A DNA stretch of 64,000 nucleotides, from positions 310,001 through 374,000 of the forward strand of contig NZ_CP041345.1 in assembly GCF_013265555.1 (NCBI RefSeq), in the 5' to 3' direction. Of this stretch, positions 52,187-61,667 are shown one piece after another. A program made the translations under genes and the position numbers. This stretch comes from Tenuifilum thalassicum. GTDB lineage: Bacteria; Bacteroidota; Bacteroidia; Bacteroidales; Tenuifilaceae. The notes under the pieces were generated by a model. The model did not search any database and was not told the origin of the DNA. It saw only the letters and a list, made by a program, of their open reading frames with translations. How positions within the stretch are numbered: position 1 is the stretch's first letter; each line of letters begins with the position of its first letter.

Positions 52187-53857
52187 CTATTTATAAGAAA
52201 AGGTGCTTCCGCCTAGAAACTCTCTTAAAATTGATGTTGGAGGAATCTCATCAATTTGAATTGGAGTGAAGTAACTCAGGAATTTAAGTAAACGTTTTGC
52301 TTCGTCGTATTCCGCCACATTGGGTGGAACTTCTTGAAGGATAGGTTCAGCAAATCGCTTGAGAGCGCAGAACTCGTAAAGCATGGCAGAGTTAAACATC
52401 TCGTCGGCTTCTTCTTGGAACGGGAAAATGTTTTTATCCTCACCACGGCGAACACTTTCCCACCTGCCTATAGTTTCTAGGGCGCTATATCCTCTATACT
52501 TGTAATCTCGAACAATACGTCTGATTAGCCTATTGTCGGTGGTAGGAATGCGATTAATACCATCGATTGATATTGAGGTTAGGGCCGATACGTATATTTT
52601 AAATTTCTGGTCATTCGGTATAAGATGAGTTAACTCAGGGTTTAAGGCGTGTATACCTTCAATAATGATTACGCCATTGGGCTCAATCTTTAGCTTAGTT
52701 CCGTCAAAGAATCTTTTACCTTGTTCAAAAGAGAACTTTGGAATCTCAACCTCTTCGCCATTAAGAAGCCGAATCAAATCATTATTAAAGTAATCAACAT
52801 CAAGCGCTCCAAGTGCTTCAAAATCGTAATTACCATCTTCATCTTTTGGAGTTTTCTCCCTATCAACAAAGTAGTTGTCTAGTGAAATGGTATGGGGTTT
52901 CATGCCATTTACTTTTAGCTGTATAGCCAACCTTTTTGCAAAGGTGGTTTTGCCAGATGAAGATGGTCCGGAAATTAATATCAGTTTAACCGGATTCTTT
53001 TGCTGATGAATCTTATCGGCTATATAGGCAACTTTTTTTTCGTGTAATGCTTCTGATATTTTTATAAGCTCACTAGCGTTACCTTTTTTAATTTGTTCGT
53101 TGATTGCGCCAATATTCTCAACATCAAGTATTTCAACCCAATCCTTGTATTCTTGGAATATTTCAAACATCTTATCCTGTATCACAAGATCCTCCACCTC
53201 ATCGGGCTGAAAACGTTTTGGGACCCTTAGAAGCATACCGTCGTAATACTTAACAAGATCAAAAACTTTTAAGTAGCCTGTTGAGGGAACGAGACTTCCA
53301 AAAAAATAATCTACCATATCGCCTAAGTGGTAAACAGAAGTATAAAGCGTTGGACGAGTCTCAAAAAGCTTTGCTTTGTCGTGGTAACCTAACTCTTTAA
53401 ATAGCTTGATTGCATCAACTGTGAGTACTTTATCGCGACGAAATGGTAAATCGGCAGCAACAATCTCGCGCATGCGATCATTAATGTTGAAAATGAGTGG
53501 CAGCTCAATGGGTTGCTCGCATCTGTCTATTTCGCAGTAAAAACCTCTTGAAACCGAGTGTTCGATTCTCACTTTAGCGCCAGGAATGATATCTCTTACC
53601 GCTTTTTGAAGTAGGAAGAATAGCGAACGCTGATACATTCGCATCCCCGCATAGTGAGTGATATCGATAAATCGAATTGTTTTTGGTGTGTAAACTTCGT
53701 AATCCAGCTCCTTGAGCTGGTTATTTACCATGGCGCCAAGTATTTGATGGTTGAGTTTTATGTCAAAAATTTCAGAAATTTCATGTAAGGATAAACCTGG
53801 AGATATGTGTACCTTTTTCCCCGTGTTTTGAATTACTATTTCAACTTCTTTTCTCAT
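52187..53857 (-). CDS. Nucleoside kinase with N-terminal TGS domain
   Basis: 556 aa. The N-terminal 230 residues resemble the TGS plus second additional domain of threonyl-tRNA synthetase (HISPGLSLHEISEIF; HSVSRGFYCEI). The C-terminal half is a uridine-kinase/phosphoribulokinase-type P-loop kinase: Walker A SGPSSSGKTTFAKRL near residue 294, then SLDNYFVDREKTP and IIEGIHALNP. The fusion is common in Bacteroidota and Firmicutes and is annotated as a nucleoside kinase; substrate not established. Alone on its strand between murI and the SPOR-like gene. Confidence 0.85.
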   Translation of the reverse strand: MRKEVEIVIQNTGKKVHISPGLSLHEISEIFDIKLNHQILGAMVNNQLKELDYEVYTPKTIRFIDITHYAGMRMYQRSLFFLLQKAVRDIIPGAKVRIEHSVSRGFYCEIDRCEQPIELPLIFNINDRMREIVAADLPFRRDKVLTVDAIKLFKELGYHDKAKLFETRPTLYTSVYHLGDMVDYFFGSLVPSTGYLKVFDLVKYYDGMLLRVPKRFQPDEVEDLVIQDKMFEIFQEYKDWVEILDVENIGAINEQIKKGNASELIKISEALHEKKVAYIADKIHQQKNPVKLILISGPSSSGKTTFAKRLAIQLKVNGMKPHTISLDNYFVDREKTPKDEDGNYDFEALGALDVDYFNNDLIRLLNGEEVEIPKFSFEQGKRFFDGTKLKIEPNGVIIIEGIHALNPELTHLIPNDQKFKIYVSALTSISIDGINRIPTTDNRLIRRIVRDYKYRGYSALETIGRWESVRRGEDKNIFPFQEEADEMFNSAMLYEFCALKRFAEPILQEVPPNVAEYDEAKRLLKFLSYFTPIQIDEIPPTSILREFLGGSTFSYK

Positions 53858-53888
53858 GGTTCTGATAGTTTTTAGAAAGTAAAATTAG

Positions 53889-54707
53889 CTAAAGTGAAAG
53901 ATTTTCGGTATAAGAGTCTAATATGGAAGCGAAAGGTTTTATTTCGTTATTAACAAGCTGCTTAATTATGTCGAGTTTAGCGCTAGAGTAGAAATCTATT
54001 CTGGTTTGAGTAGAGAGTTGGTTGCATAGCAGGTTATTTGATTTTGCTACTCTATATGCTTGTGCAGCAACTGCTGGTGCAGGGTTTACTATGTTGATAG
54101 TATCGGGAATAATTTTCTTTAATGTGGGAATAAGGAAAGGGTAGTGGGTGCATCCAAGCACCAGATGGTCAATATCGCAGTCAATCATCGAGTCCACATA
54201 ACGGTGTAACAGTTCCTCTGCCTCAGGGGAGTTTGCTTTACCAGTCTCAACTAATTCTACAAGCCCTTCGCCAACCTGATAGCATACATTTACGTTAGAG
54301 GCGTATTTTTTACTAGTTTCTATATACAATCTTCCTTTGAATGTTCCTGCTGTAGCTAATACTCCTATGCTTTTGGTTTTGGTATTTAATGATGCTGGTT
54401 TTATGGCTGGTTCCATGCCTATAAAGGGAATGCTATAGTTGGAACGCAAATAGTCAATAGAAGCGGCTGTTGCAGTATTACAAGCTACAACTATAAGCTT
54501 AGCGCCTTTAGATATTAAAAGTTTAGTAATGTTATCGGAAAGTTTGATTATTTTATCAGCTGGTTTCGAGCCGTAAGGGCAGTGAAGGGTATCGGCAAAA
54601 TATACAAATCGTTCATTCGGCATTTTCTTTACTAGCTCGGAAAGGACTGAAAGTCCTCCAGCACCAGAATCAAAAATTCCAATAGGGTTACAGTTGCTTT
54701 TAATCAT
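53889..54707 (-). CDS. murI: Glutamate racemase
   Basis: 272 aa from the ATG at 54707, beginning MIKSNCNPIGIFDSGAGGLS; the upstream TTG extension would run through a terminator. The enzyme makes D-glutamate for peptidoglycan. The two catalytic Cys are in VACNTATAAS near residue 72 and LGCTHYPFL near 184, and DSGAGGLSVL near 13 is the substrate loop. Last of the bamA-skp-skp-murI cluster but separated from skp by a strong terminator, so it may have its own promoter. Confidence 0.96.
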   Translation of the reverse strand: MIKSNCNPIGIFDSGAGGLSVLSELVKKMPNERFVYFADTLHCPYGSKPADKIIKLSDNITKLLISKGAKLIVVACNTATAASIDYLRSNYSIPFIGMEPAIKPASLNTKTKSIGVLATAGTFKGRLYIETSKKYASNVNVCYQVGEGLVELVETGKANSPEAEELLHRYVDSMIDCDIDHLVLGCTHYPFLIPTLKKIIPDTINIVNPAPAVAAQAYRVAKSNNLLCNQLSTQTRIDFYSSAKLDIIKQLVNNEIKPFASILDSYTENLSL

Positions 54708-54722
54708 TACAATTAATGATAT

Positions 54723-54761
54723 TAAAAAAATGGGGTTAACGAACAACGTTCAGTTAACCCC
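54723..54761 (-). terminator. Intrinsic terminator between skp and murI
   Basis: Stem of 13 bp with one bulge: GGGGTTAAC GAAC / GTTC GTTAACCCC. On the minus strand it leads into ATTTTTTT. Lies downstream of the second skp gene. Confidence 0.88.
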
Positions 54762-54783
54762 TAAGTTGCAAAAAATTATTTGA

Positions 54784-55302
54784 TTATTCTTTTATTCCCA
54801 GCTCTTTTTTTACTAAAGGTGTGATATCAATACTTTTATCGGAGAAGTATAAAAGGACACCAGAACTAGTATCGAAAATATATGTAAATCCATTCTCTTT
54901 AGCCACTTTTTTGATAGCAGCATCAGCTTTATCAATTACAGGTTTCATGGTCTCAGCCTGGAAACGTTGATAATCTTGCTCTGCTACTTGCTGATACTCT
55001 TGAGCTCTTTGTTGCATATCAGAAAGTTCCTTTTCTTTCATTTCCCTGATAGCATCGGTAAAAGTGTTACGCTTTTGTAGGTAGTCTTGGTATTTCTTAT
55101 TGAACTCTACCTGAAGCTGCTCAATTTGCTCCTGAAGCGACTCGGCATATTTCTTAATTTTTGCCTCTGCGCTATCTTTATCGGGCATGGCATTGAGTAG
55201 TTCTTGACTATTAATATGGCCAAACTTGTAGTTTTGTGCATTTAAACTGCTATAACCTAATGTTAAAGTCGCAATTATTACTAATGTTAAAATTTTTCTC
55301 AT
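54784..55302 (-). CDS. OmpH/Skp-family periplasmic chaperone
   Basis: 172 aa from the ATG at 55302, giving signal peptide MRKILTLVIIATLTLGYSSLNAQ. The mature part is a short beta strand (KFGHINSQELLNAMP) and a long charged coiled coil (about 45-125) returning to a beta strand (FTYIFDTSSGVLLY), the jellyfish plan of Skp, which carries unfolded outer-membrane proteins to BamA. Second of two tandem paralogues directly after bamA; the split is typical of the phylum. Confidence 0.92.
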   Translation of the reverse strand: MRKILTLVIIATLTLGYSSLNAQNYKFGHINSQELLNAMPDKDSAEAKIKKYAESLQEQIEQLQVEFNKKYQDYLQKRNTFTDAIREMKEKELSDMQQRAQEYQQVAEQDYQRFQAETMKPVIDKADAAIKKVAKENGFTYIFDTSSGVLLYFSDKSIDITPLVKKELGIKE

Positions 55303-55340
55303 TGTGTAGATTTTTAAGTTACTAAGCAAAATTATAAAAA

Positions 55341-55850
55341 TTATTTGAATCCCAATCGTTGGAGTACTTCATCGCTTTTATCGTATCGAGGGTTGGTATA
55401 AATCATGTTTGGTGAAGCAGCAGCGTCGAATATTACCGCATATCCACCCTCTACAGCAATTTCTTTAATTGCATTAAAAACTTGATCTTGAATTGGCTTA
55501 ACAAGTTCTTCTCTTTTCTTGAAAAGCATTCCTTCCCTTCCAAAATACTTCATTTGAAGTTCCTTTACTTTTCTTTCAGCAGCAATAATATCATCTTCTC
55601 TTTTTTGTTTCATTTCTTCGGTTAGAAGTACTTTTTCAGTTTGGTAGTCCTTGTACATTTTATCTACTTCGGCATACTTTTCTTCAATTTCTTTTTGGTA
55701 CTGTGCCGATAACTTATCCAATTGTTCTTGCGCAGCTTTATACGATGGAATTTTGTTAAGGATGTATTCGGTATCCACATAGGCAAACTTTTGGGCCCAT
55801 GCATTCATCCCAATTAAAGTAACCAGTGTAAGCAAAATAGTTTTTTTCAT
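55341..55850 (-). CDS. OmpH/Skp-family periplasmic chaperone
   Basis: 169 aa. Signal peptide (MKKTILLTLVTLIGMNAWA), then KFAYVDTEYILNKIP, a coiled coil (about 40-110) and GYAVIFDAAASPNMIY, the same fold as the adjacent paralogue. It starts 67 nt after bamA and stops 38 nt before the next skp gene, so chaperone and insertase are made together. Confidence 0.92.
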   Translation of the reverse strand: MKKTILLTLVTLIGMNAWAQKFAYVDTEYILNKIPSYKAAQEQLDKLSAQYQKEIEEKYAEVDKMYKDYQTEKVLLTEEMKQKREDDIIAAERKVKELQMKYFGREGMLFKKREELVKPIQDQVFNAIKEIAVEGGYAVIFDAAASPNMIYTNPRYDKSDEVLQRLGFK

Positions 55851-55916
55851 TTTAATTCTCTTTTTGCGTTTATCACTTCAATAATTATGCCTGTTTTAAA
55901 AAACTAATTTTAGTAA

Positions 55917-58409
55917 TTAAAATGGCATTCCAATTATAAAGTGGAATTGCCCTTTATGAGCATCGGGTCTTGATTTTATTTCGTCAAAACCATATCCCCA
56001 GTCAACACCTAACATTCCAAGCATTGGGAGGAAGAACCTTGCACCAATACCAGCAGAGCGGTGAACGTTGAATGGGTTAAAGTCGCCTGCATTCTCCCAG
56101 GCATTACCAGCCTCGAGGAAGGTTAGCAAGTAAATAGCAGCTTGGGGCTTTAGGGAGATTGGGTAACGAAGCTCTACTGTATACTTGTTGTATAGGTGAG
56201 CGTTACCTACTAGGTTACCATTTACTTTCACGTATGGGGTTAGAGATCCATTCTGATAACCTCTTAAACCAATTGTTTCTTTTCCGTAAAGGTTATAACC
56301 CGACATACCATCGCCACCTACATCAAACCCTTCAAAAGGAGAATGACCTAAATCTTTATTGAAGTATCCCATAATCCCAAACTGGAAGTTTGTGTAAAGA
56401 ACAAGGTTTTCAATCAAAGGGGTATACCATTGAATGCGTCCTGTCCATTTATGGTACTCAATCCATTTGTACTTTTCTGAATCGGTCATGGGTTTTGAGT
56501 AATCCTTACCATTAAACAGGGAGTATGGAGGTGTAATCTGAAGCGAGAAGGAAATGTTGGAACCTGTACGTGGATAAATCACCTGGTCGGTTGAGTTTCG
56601 GCCTAGCGTGATTTTATAGCTTAAGTTGTTTGATTGACCATCGGTAAAGATAAAGTATCCAGACCAGTTGCTTAGGGTGTAGTTTTGAATACTCACCTCG
56701 TTGTAAAGAGTAAAATAATCGTCGGGCCATTTTAAACGAGTACCAATCCCAACTGAAGCACCTGTTACTCTGAAGTATTTATCGCTGGTTTGGTAGAAGT
56801 AGCTAACTCCACCCGATTGTATAGTTCTGTAGACCGAAAAAGAAAAGTTAGTTGGTTTGTGACCTCCCAACCAAGGCTCAGTAAACGAGAGGCTAAAAGC
56901 TTTGTAGTATGTTCCATTGGTTGATGCACGAATCGATAGCGATTGGCTATCGCCAGATGGAACTGGGCGCCAAGCATCTTTCTCGAAAATTCGACGGACG
57001 GAAAAGTTCGAAAAGCGAATACCTATTGTTCCAACAAACATTTTATTACCCCAGCCACCTGAAACTTCAAGTTGGTCGTTTGCTTTTTCCTCAACAGAGT
57101 ATTTTAGGTCAACAGTACCGTCGGCTTGGTTGGGGATAGGGTCTATACCAAGTTTTTCAGGGTCAAAATGCCCCATTTGGCCAAGTTCTCGTAATGTACG
57201 AGTGATTTCGGATTTACTAAAAAGATATCCAGGTTTAGACCATATCTCACGGCGAATCACATGTTCGTTGGTTTTTGTGTTACCAACTATTATTACTCTG
57301 TTGACGGTTGCCTGATCGCCCTCATAAATCCTCATTTCTAAATCTACAGAATCATTCTCTATTTTTGCTTCAACTGGTTCTAGTTGGAAAAAGAGGTAAC
57401 CATCGTCCATGTATAGAGTAGAAATAGAATTCTCATCGGTAAAGAGCCTTTTCTCAAGTAAACTTCTATCGTAAACATCACCCTTTTTCATTCCCAGAAC
57501 GGCTGTTAGGGCCTCTGCAGGTAATTTAGTGTTTCCAATCCATTCTATATTACGAATGTGATATTGTGGTCCCTCATGAATTTTGAAATGAATTCCTATT
57601 CGTTTTTCGTTTATGGTGTATATGGAGTCATCAAGTATTTTGAAATCGCGATAACCATTCTCGTTGTAAAACGAAACCAGGTTATCCATACTCTCTTCAT
57701 AGTCTGCTTCAACAAACTTTGCTGATTTGAAAATATTTAAGTCGCGTCGATGTATCTTTTTAAGCGCACGACGGAGACGACTTTCGCTAAATGCTTTGTT
57801 CCCATCAAACGTAATCTCACCTATTTTGACCTTAATGTTTTTGTTAATGTTGAAAGTTAACTTTATTCCGTTATCGATAACAGTATCAGGTTCTTGAACT
57901 GTTGCAACCTCCACATTTAAGAAACCCTTCGCACGGTAATGCTTTTTAATAATGTTGATACTATTTTCAAGAGTTGCCTGGGTAAGCTGTAGTCCTCGCC
58001 TTAGTTTGAGCTTTTCTTTAAGATCATCGGCCTCACCTTTTCTAACCCCATTAAAATTAATGGAAGTTAATCGGGGTTGCTCTTTAAGAAAAACATCAAG
58101 ATAGATATCTGAGCCTTCAATTTTTTTTGCTCTTATATCAACTTCAGAGAAAAGGCCTTGTTTCCATAGTTTTTTAACAGCGTTAGTTACTTTATCTCCT
58201 GGGATTTGGATGGTATCTCCAACGCTTATTTCTGTCATAGAGATAATTACGTCGGGGTTCAAAAATTTAACTCCCGATACTGTAATTTCTTTAACGCAAT
58301 ATTTTTGTGGAATTTCGTAGCTGATTTTTTGTTGCTGTGCAATAGCCGATACTCCTAATAATAAGCCAAATGCTAAAAGCTTAACTTTCATCATATTTAA
58401 AAACATCAT
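55917..58409 (-). CDS. bamA: Outer-membrane protein assembly factor BamA
   Basis: 830-aa Omp85-family insertase. A signal peptide (KVKLLAFGLLLGVSAIAQ) is followed by five POTRA domains (about 35-430; repeats such as VKEITVSGVKFLNPDVI and VKIGEITFDGNKAFSESRLR) and a C-terminal 16-strand barrel ending FHFIIGMPF with the terminal Phe recognised by the Bam machinery. Four ATGs near the start (58409, 58406, 58394, 58391) make the exact initiation uncertain. It is transcribed after uppS and before two skp genes. Confidence 0.96.
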   Translation of the reverse strand: MMFLNMMKVKLLAFGLLLGVSAIAQQQKISYEIPQKYCVKEITVSGVKFLNPDVIISMTEISVGDTIQIPGDKVTNAVKKLWKQGLFSEVDIRAKKIEGSDIYLDVFLKEQPRLTSINFNGVRKGEADDLKEKLKLRRGLQLTQATLENSINIIKKHYRAKGFLNVEVATVQEPDTVIDNGIKLTFNINKNIKVKIGEITFDGNKAFSESRLRRALKKIHRRDLNIFKSAKFVEADYEESMDNLVSFYNENGYRDFKILDDSIYTINEKRIGIHFKIHEGPQYHIRNIEWIGNTKLPAEALTAVLGMKKGDVYDRSLLEKRLFTDENSISTLYMDDGYLFFQLEPVEAKIENDSVDLEMRIYEGDQATVNRVIIVGNTKTNEHVIRREIWSKPGYLFSKSEITRTLRELGQMGHFDPEKLGIDPIPNQADGTVDLKYSVEEKANDQLEVSGGWGNKMFVGTIGIRFSNFSVRRIFEKDAWRPVPSGDSQSLSIRASTNGTYYKAFSLSFTEPWLGGHKPTNFSFSVYRTIQSGGVSYFYQTSDKYFRVTGASVGIGTRLKWPDDYFTLYNEVSIQNYTLSNWSGYFIFTDGQSNNLSYKITLGRNSTDQVIYPRTGSNISFSLQITPPYSLFNGKDYSKPMTDSEKYKWIEYHKWTGRIQWYTPLIENLVLYTNFQFGIMGYFNKDLGHSPFEGFDVGGDGMSGYNLYGKETIGLRGYQNGSLTPYVKVNGNLVGNAHLYNKYTVELRYPISLKPQAAIYLLTFLEAGNAWENAGDFNPFNVHRSAGIGARFFLPMLGMLGVDWGYGFDEIKSRPDAHKGQFHFIIGMPF

Positions 58410-58542
58410 TTTTAACGCTGTAAAATTAGTATAATTTCCAAAGCAACAAAGAAAAATACCTTAAGGTAAAAGTTGCTTAGGCATCAAAAATAGAATTTTA
58501 AGTTACTGATTGCGGGATAAAAATGTTAAATAATACGAACTC

Positions 58543-59280
58543 TTAAAGCTGTTCACTTGTTTTACCAAAGCGTCTTTCCCTTTTTTGGTAGTCGATAATG
58601 GCTTTGAAAAAGTCATCTTTAGTAAAGTCGGGCCAGAGAACGGGTGTAAAATAGAGTTCGGCATAGGCTAGCTGCCAAAGTAAAAAGTTGCTTAACCTTA
58701 GCTCACCGCTAGTTCTAATTAATAAATCAGGGTCGGGTATGTTTGCTGTGTCAAGATTCTCAGATATTGTATTTATTGAGATATCTTCAGGATTAAGATC
58801 GCCATTTTTAACGCTGTTTGATATTTTTTTTACAGCCTCGGTTATTTCGTAGCGTGCTCCATAGTTTAAAGCTAGCACAGTGGTAATTGTTTCGCAGTGT
58901 GCTGTTTTCTCTTTTATATCGATTAATTTCTTTTGTACCTCTTTGGGAAGTTTAGTAATATCACCAATGGTAAGAACCCTGATGCCATTCTTTAAGAGGG
59001 TGTTCATCTCGGAGTTGATGGTTTCTACAAGAAGGCTCATTAAAGCATCCACCTCGCTTTTTGGGCGATTCCAGTTCTCTGTTGAAAAGGCATAGAGAGT
59101 TAGATATTTAACCCCGATTTCACCTGCTGCTTCTGTTGCTGCTTTAACGGCATTAACACCATTGCGGTGTCCAAAAATTCTTTGATTTCCTCTCTTTTTT
59201 GCCCAGCGTCCATTACCATCCATGATAATGGCTACATGTTTTGGAACTCTAGTCTTATCAATTTGTTCTTTAAGTGTCAT
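58543..59280 (-). CDS. uppS: Isoprenyl transferase (undecaprenyl diphosphate synthase)
   Basis: 245 aa from the ATG at 59280. It makes the C55 lipid carrier for peptidoglycan and glycans. Motifs: AIIMDGNGRWAKKRG near residue 21 with the catalytic Asp, GHRNGVNAVK, YAFSTENWNRP, and RTSGELRLSNFLLWQLAY near 190. Starts 6 nt after the preceding barrel protein gene on the same strand. Confidence 0.97.
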   Translation of the reverse strand: MTLKEQIDKTRVPKHVAIIMDGNGRWAKKRGNQRIFGHRNGVNAVKAATEAAGEIGVKYLTLYAFSTENWNRPKSEVDALMSLLVETINSEMNTLLKNGIRVLTIGDITKLPKEVQKKLIDIKEKTAHCETITTVLALNYGARYEITEAVKKISNSVKNGDLNPEDISINTISENLDTANIPDPDLLIRTSGELRLSNFLLWQLAYAELYFTPVLWPDFTKDDFFKAIIDYQKRERRFGKTSEQL

Positions 59281-59285
59281 GATTG

Positions 59286-59933
59286 TTATCGATATGCGGG
59301 GCAAATATAATTGTTATTTGGGAGACGATAGGTATAAACCAATCCAATAAATGAAAACCAATCGTTGTTGAGAAGTAAAGCTTTACGTCCGTCGTCAGGT
59401 GAACTATAGTCGTCAATCATGTCATAAAAAGTTTTATGGAGCCGCCATTCAAGGGCAAAAGTGTGTCTGTTTCCAGGTGCGTATTTAATACCACCTCCAA
59501 ATGGAATGTGTAGAATGTAAGCAGTTTCTATTTGTGCAAATCCTACCCCTAAATTCACATAAGGCGAAAGTTTCTTCTCTCTTTGGCTAACAGGTTTTAT
59601 AGAGAAAAAGTTAAACTCACCCATGACTTCAGCACCTATAATTCGTTTAGAAAACGAAATGTTAGGGTCTGGAATAATGTTTGCGTTACTTGAGCTACCA
59701 TTAACAACAGCATAAGCCCCAGATGCACGTATAGAGTAGTTGGGTGTAATGTTGTAACGAAAAATTACGCCCAAAGAGAACGATGGGCTGTAAAGAGGCT
59801 TTACTTCATTGAACTCCCCATAGTAGTAGGATGCACCTGCTTGAATACCAATATCACGTTTCTCTTGTGCGAATGACGAGAAAGCATTGAAAAACAAGAA
59901 GAACATCAATATAACAGAATGGCTAAATTTCAT
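59286..59933 (-). CDS. Outer-membrane beta-barrel protein, DUF6089/PorG-like
   Basis: 215 aa from the ATG at 59933, which overlaps the stop of the upstream gene (TGATG). Signal peptide ends AFSSFAQ, followed by an eight-strand barrel plan (IGIQAGASYYYGEFN; YNITPNYSIRASGAYAVVNG; LSPYVNLGVGFAQ; WFSFIGLVYTYRL). PorG-type proteins of this group take part in type IX secretion in Porphyromonas; that role is only inferred here. The C-terminal residues are NYICPAYR, echoing the CPVYR/CPAYS motifs of the two tiny lipoproteins at 45 kb. Confidence 0.75.
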   Translation of the reverse strand: MKFSHSVILMFFLFFNAFSSFAQEKRDIGIQAGASYYYGEFNEVKPLYSPSFSLGVIFRYNITPNYSIRASGAYAVVNGSSSNANIIPDPNISFSKRIIGAEVMGEFNFFSIKPVSQREKKLSPYVNLGVGFAQIETAYILHIPFGGGIKYAPGNRHTFALEWRLHKTFYDMIDDYSSPDDGRKALLLNNDWFSFIGLVYTYRLPNNNYICPAYR

Positions 59934-60712
59934 CAGAATCTCCAAAATGATTTTTTTAGAAGTTTATGATAAGGAATTTTGTAATAAATGCTAAGATTAA
60001 GAGTATAATACATGTCGTTAAACTTTGAGTTAACAGAGGAGAACCCATCGAGATAATCCGTAGTAGAGTATTTTGCTCCAAGTTCGGCACCAAATTGGAA
60101 TCTTGGCAAAAATTCATATTTACATCCGATTCCAAATGGAATAATTAAACTTATATGCTTTGAATCATCAATCTCTTTTTTTGTACTGCCATCGGGGGGG
60201 ACTCTCGAAAGCATAGCATCGTTAACACTTGTGTTAAAGAATAAGCCGCCAACACCAAGAAAGACATAAAGGCTAAAAGGTTTATTGATATGCCTCAATC
60301 CTCCCCGCAGGTCCATAATACTGTAATAGTAGTTTTGGTTGCTTTCTGGTATGATGAAGTAAAGTCCTTTTGCTGCAATTTCGGAACCAAAGGTTGAGAA
60401 ACGATAACCTCGAGAGCTATAATAAGCACCATCATCGGTGTTGCCAAGGAAGCCTGTATTTACTGTTGCTTGGGTAGTGATGAATGAGTTGATCTTAAAG
60501 CTTATGCCACCACCGAATCCACCTCTTAGGGCGCGTAAACGAAAATCCTTGATGCTTGTAACAAACCCGCTCCCAGCAGAATTACCAACATCTCCAAAAT
60601 AATGGTTAATTGGAAGGTTAATGTTGATATCAATTCTATTCTGCTTCCAACTTTGCCCAAATAGATGGAGGTTTATTATCATCCCCAATAATATGATAGA
60701 TACAGACCTCAT
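59933..60712 (-). CDS. Outer-membrane beta-barrel protein, DUF6089-like
   Basis: 259 aa. Signal peptide (ends LHLFGQ), then strands typical of a small barrel: IDININLPINHYFGDVG, FSLYVFLGVGGLFFN, FGIGCKYEFLPRFQFGAELGAKY. It is clearly related in plan to the next gene and overlaps it by one base, so the two barrels probably arose by duplication and are co-translated. Ends SFWRF. Precise role unknown; type IX secretion or envelope biogenesis are possible given the cluster. Confidence 0.7.
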   Translation of the reverse strand: MRSVSIILLGMIINLHLFGQSWKQNRIDININLPINHYFGDVGNSAGSGFVTSIKDFRLRALRGGFGGGISFKINSFITTQATVNTGFLGNTDDGAYYSSRGYRFSTFGSEIAAKGLYFIIPESNQNYYYSIMDLRGGLRHINKPFSLYVFLGVGGLFFNTSVNDAMLSRVPPDGSTKKEIDDSKHISLIIPFGIGCKYEFLPRFQFGAELGAKYSTTDYLDGFSSVNSKFNDMYYTLNLSIYYKIPYHKLLKKSFWRF

Positions 60713-60788
60713 TTCATCATATTAAATATTTTAAACAAAGATAAGAAATTTAAAATAAAACGTTTAAATGTGTTTTTTGTTGTGAACG

Positions 60789-61664
60789 TTAATTTCGTTT
60801 ATCCATTCCCCAAAGTAGTTTGCTACGAATGGTCCTGTAAAAACTTGTGCCATCTAAGCATATCACATTTGCTTTAAAAGGGGCTTTTCTTAAACTTAGT
60901 TTTACGGGGATAGGCAATTCAAGGTTTCGAGAGTCTAAAGAAACAATAACACTCCCCTCTCGTCCCGATACCTCTATATCAATATCGTTGTCGTCGGGAA
61001 TGACAAGTGGTCTAACTGTAAGATGGTGAGGGGCTATGGCAGAAAGCAAAAAGGCGTTAAGGCTTGGCGTTAGAATTGGACCTCCAACACTAAGTGAGTA
61101 TGCTGTTGAACCAGTTGGAGTTGAAACTATTAATCCATCGGACCAGTAGGTTGTGAGGTATTCGTTGTTAATGAACGTATTAACATGCAATAGGCTGCTA
61201 ACCGAGTTTCGAACAACAAAATCGTTAAGTGCGTAAGGAAATGGGTTGAAAAGGTTATCTGGTGAAATTAGCTGTAGCATGCTTCGTTGCTCAATTTTAT
61301 ATTTTGACGCCATTAGCAAGTCGATAGAATTGTCGATTTCGGGAATAGAGGTTGATGCCAGAAACCCGAGTCTGCCAAAGTTTATGCCCATAATTGGTAT
61401 TTCCATATCCTGAACCAATGATATGGAATCAAGGAATGTACCATCGCCTCCCAAACTTATTAGAACATCAGTACCTTTAAGTTCCGAGGGATTGCGAAAG
61501 GTGTCCTGGTAGTAAGGTGTAAACGATAGATTTATACTGATGTAATCGAGCAAGGGTAGATAAATTGTTACTTTTACCTTATATTTTTCCAGGGCTGCAA
61601 ATAAATTTTTGGTAGCTTCGGCAAATTCTGCATCAATAGCTTTTCCGTATACTGCTATGGTCAT
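60789..61664 (-). CDS. nadK: NAD kinase
   Basis: 291-aa ATP-NAD kinase making NADP. The GGDGT motif is in ISLGGDGTFLDS near residue 73, the NE/D motif is NDFVVRN near 150, and the glycine-rich TPTGSTAYSLSVGGP segment near 178 is present. Ends 3 nt upstream-adjacent to the CBS-domain gene on the same strand. Confidence 0.96.
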   Translation of the reverse strand: MTIAVYGKAIDAEFAEATKNLFAALEKYKVKVTIYLPLLDYISINLSFTPYYQDTFRNPSELKGTDVLISLGGDGTFLDSISLVQDMEIPIMGINFGRLGFLASTSIPEIDNSIDLLMASKYKIEQRSMLQLISPDNLFNPFPYALNDFVVRNSVSSLLHVNTFINNEYLTTYWSDGLIVSTPTGSTAYSLSVGGPILTPSLNAFLLSAIAPHHLTVRPLVIPDDNDIDIEVSGREGSVIVSLDSRNLELPIPVKLSLRKAPFKANVICLDGTSFYRTIRSKLLWGMDKRN

Positions 61665-61667
61665 AAT

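Noticed and set aside
54708..54746. N-terminal extension of MurI from a TTG codon
   Set aside because: The extension runs into the terminator hairpin of the preceding gene; the ATG at 54707 gives the normal length.
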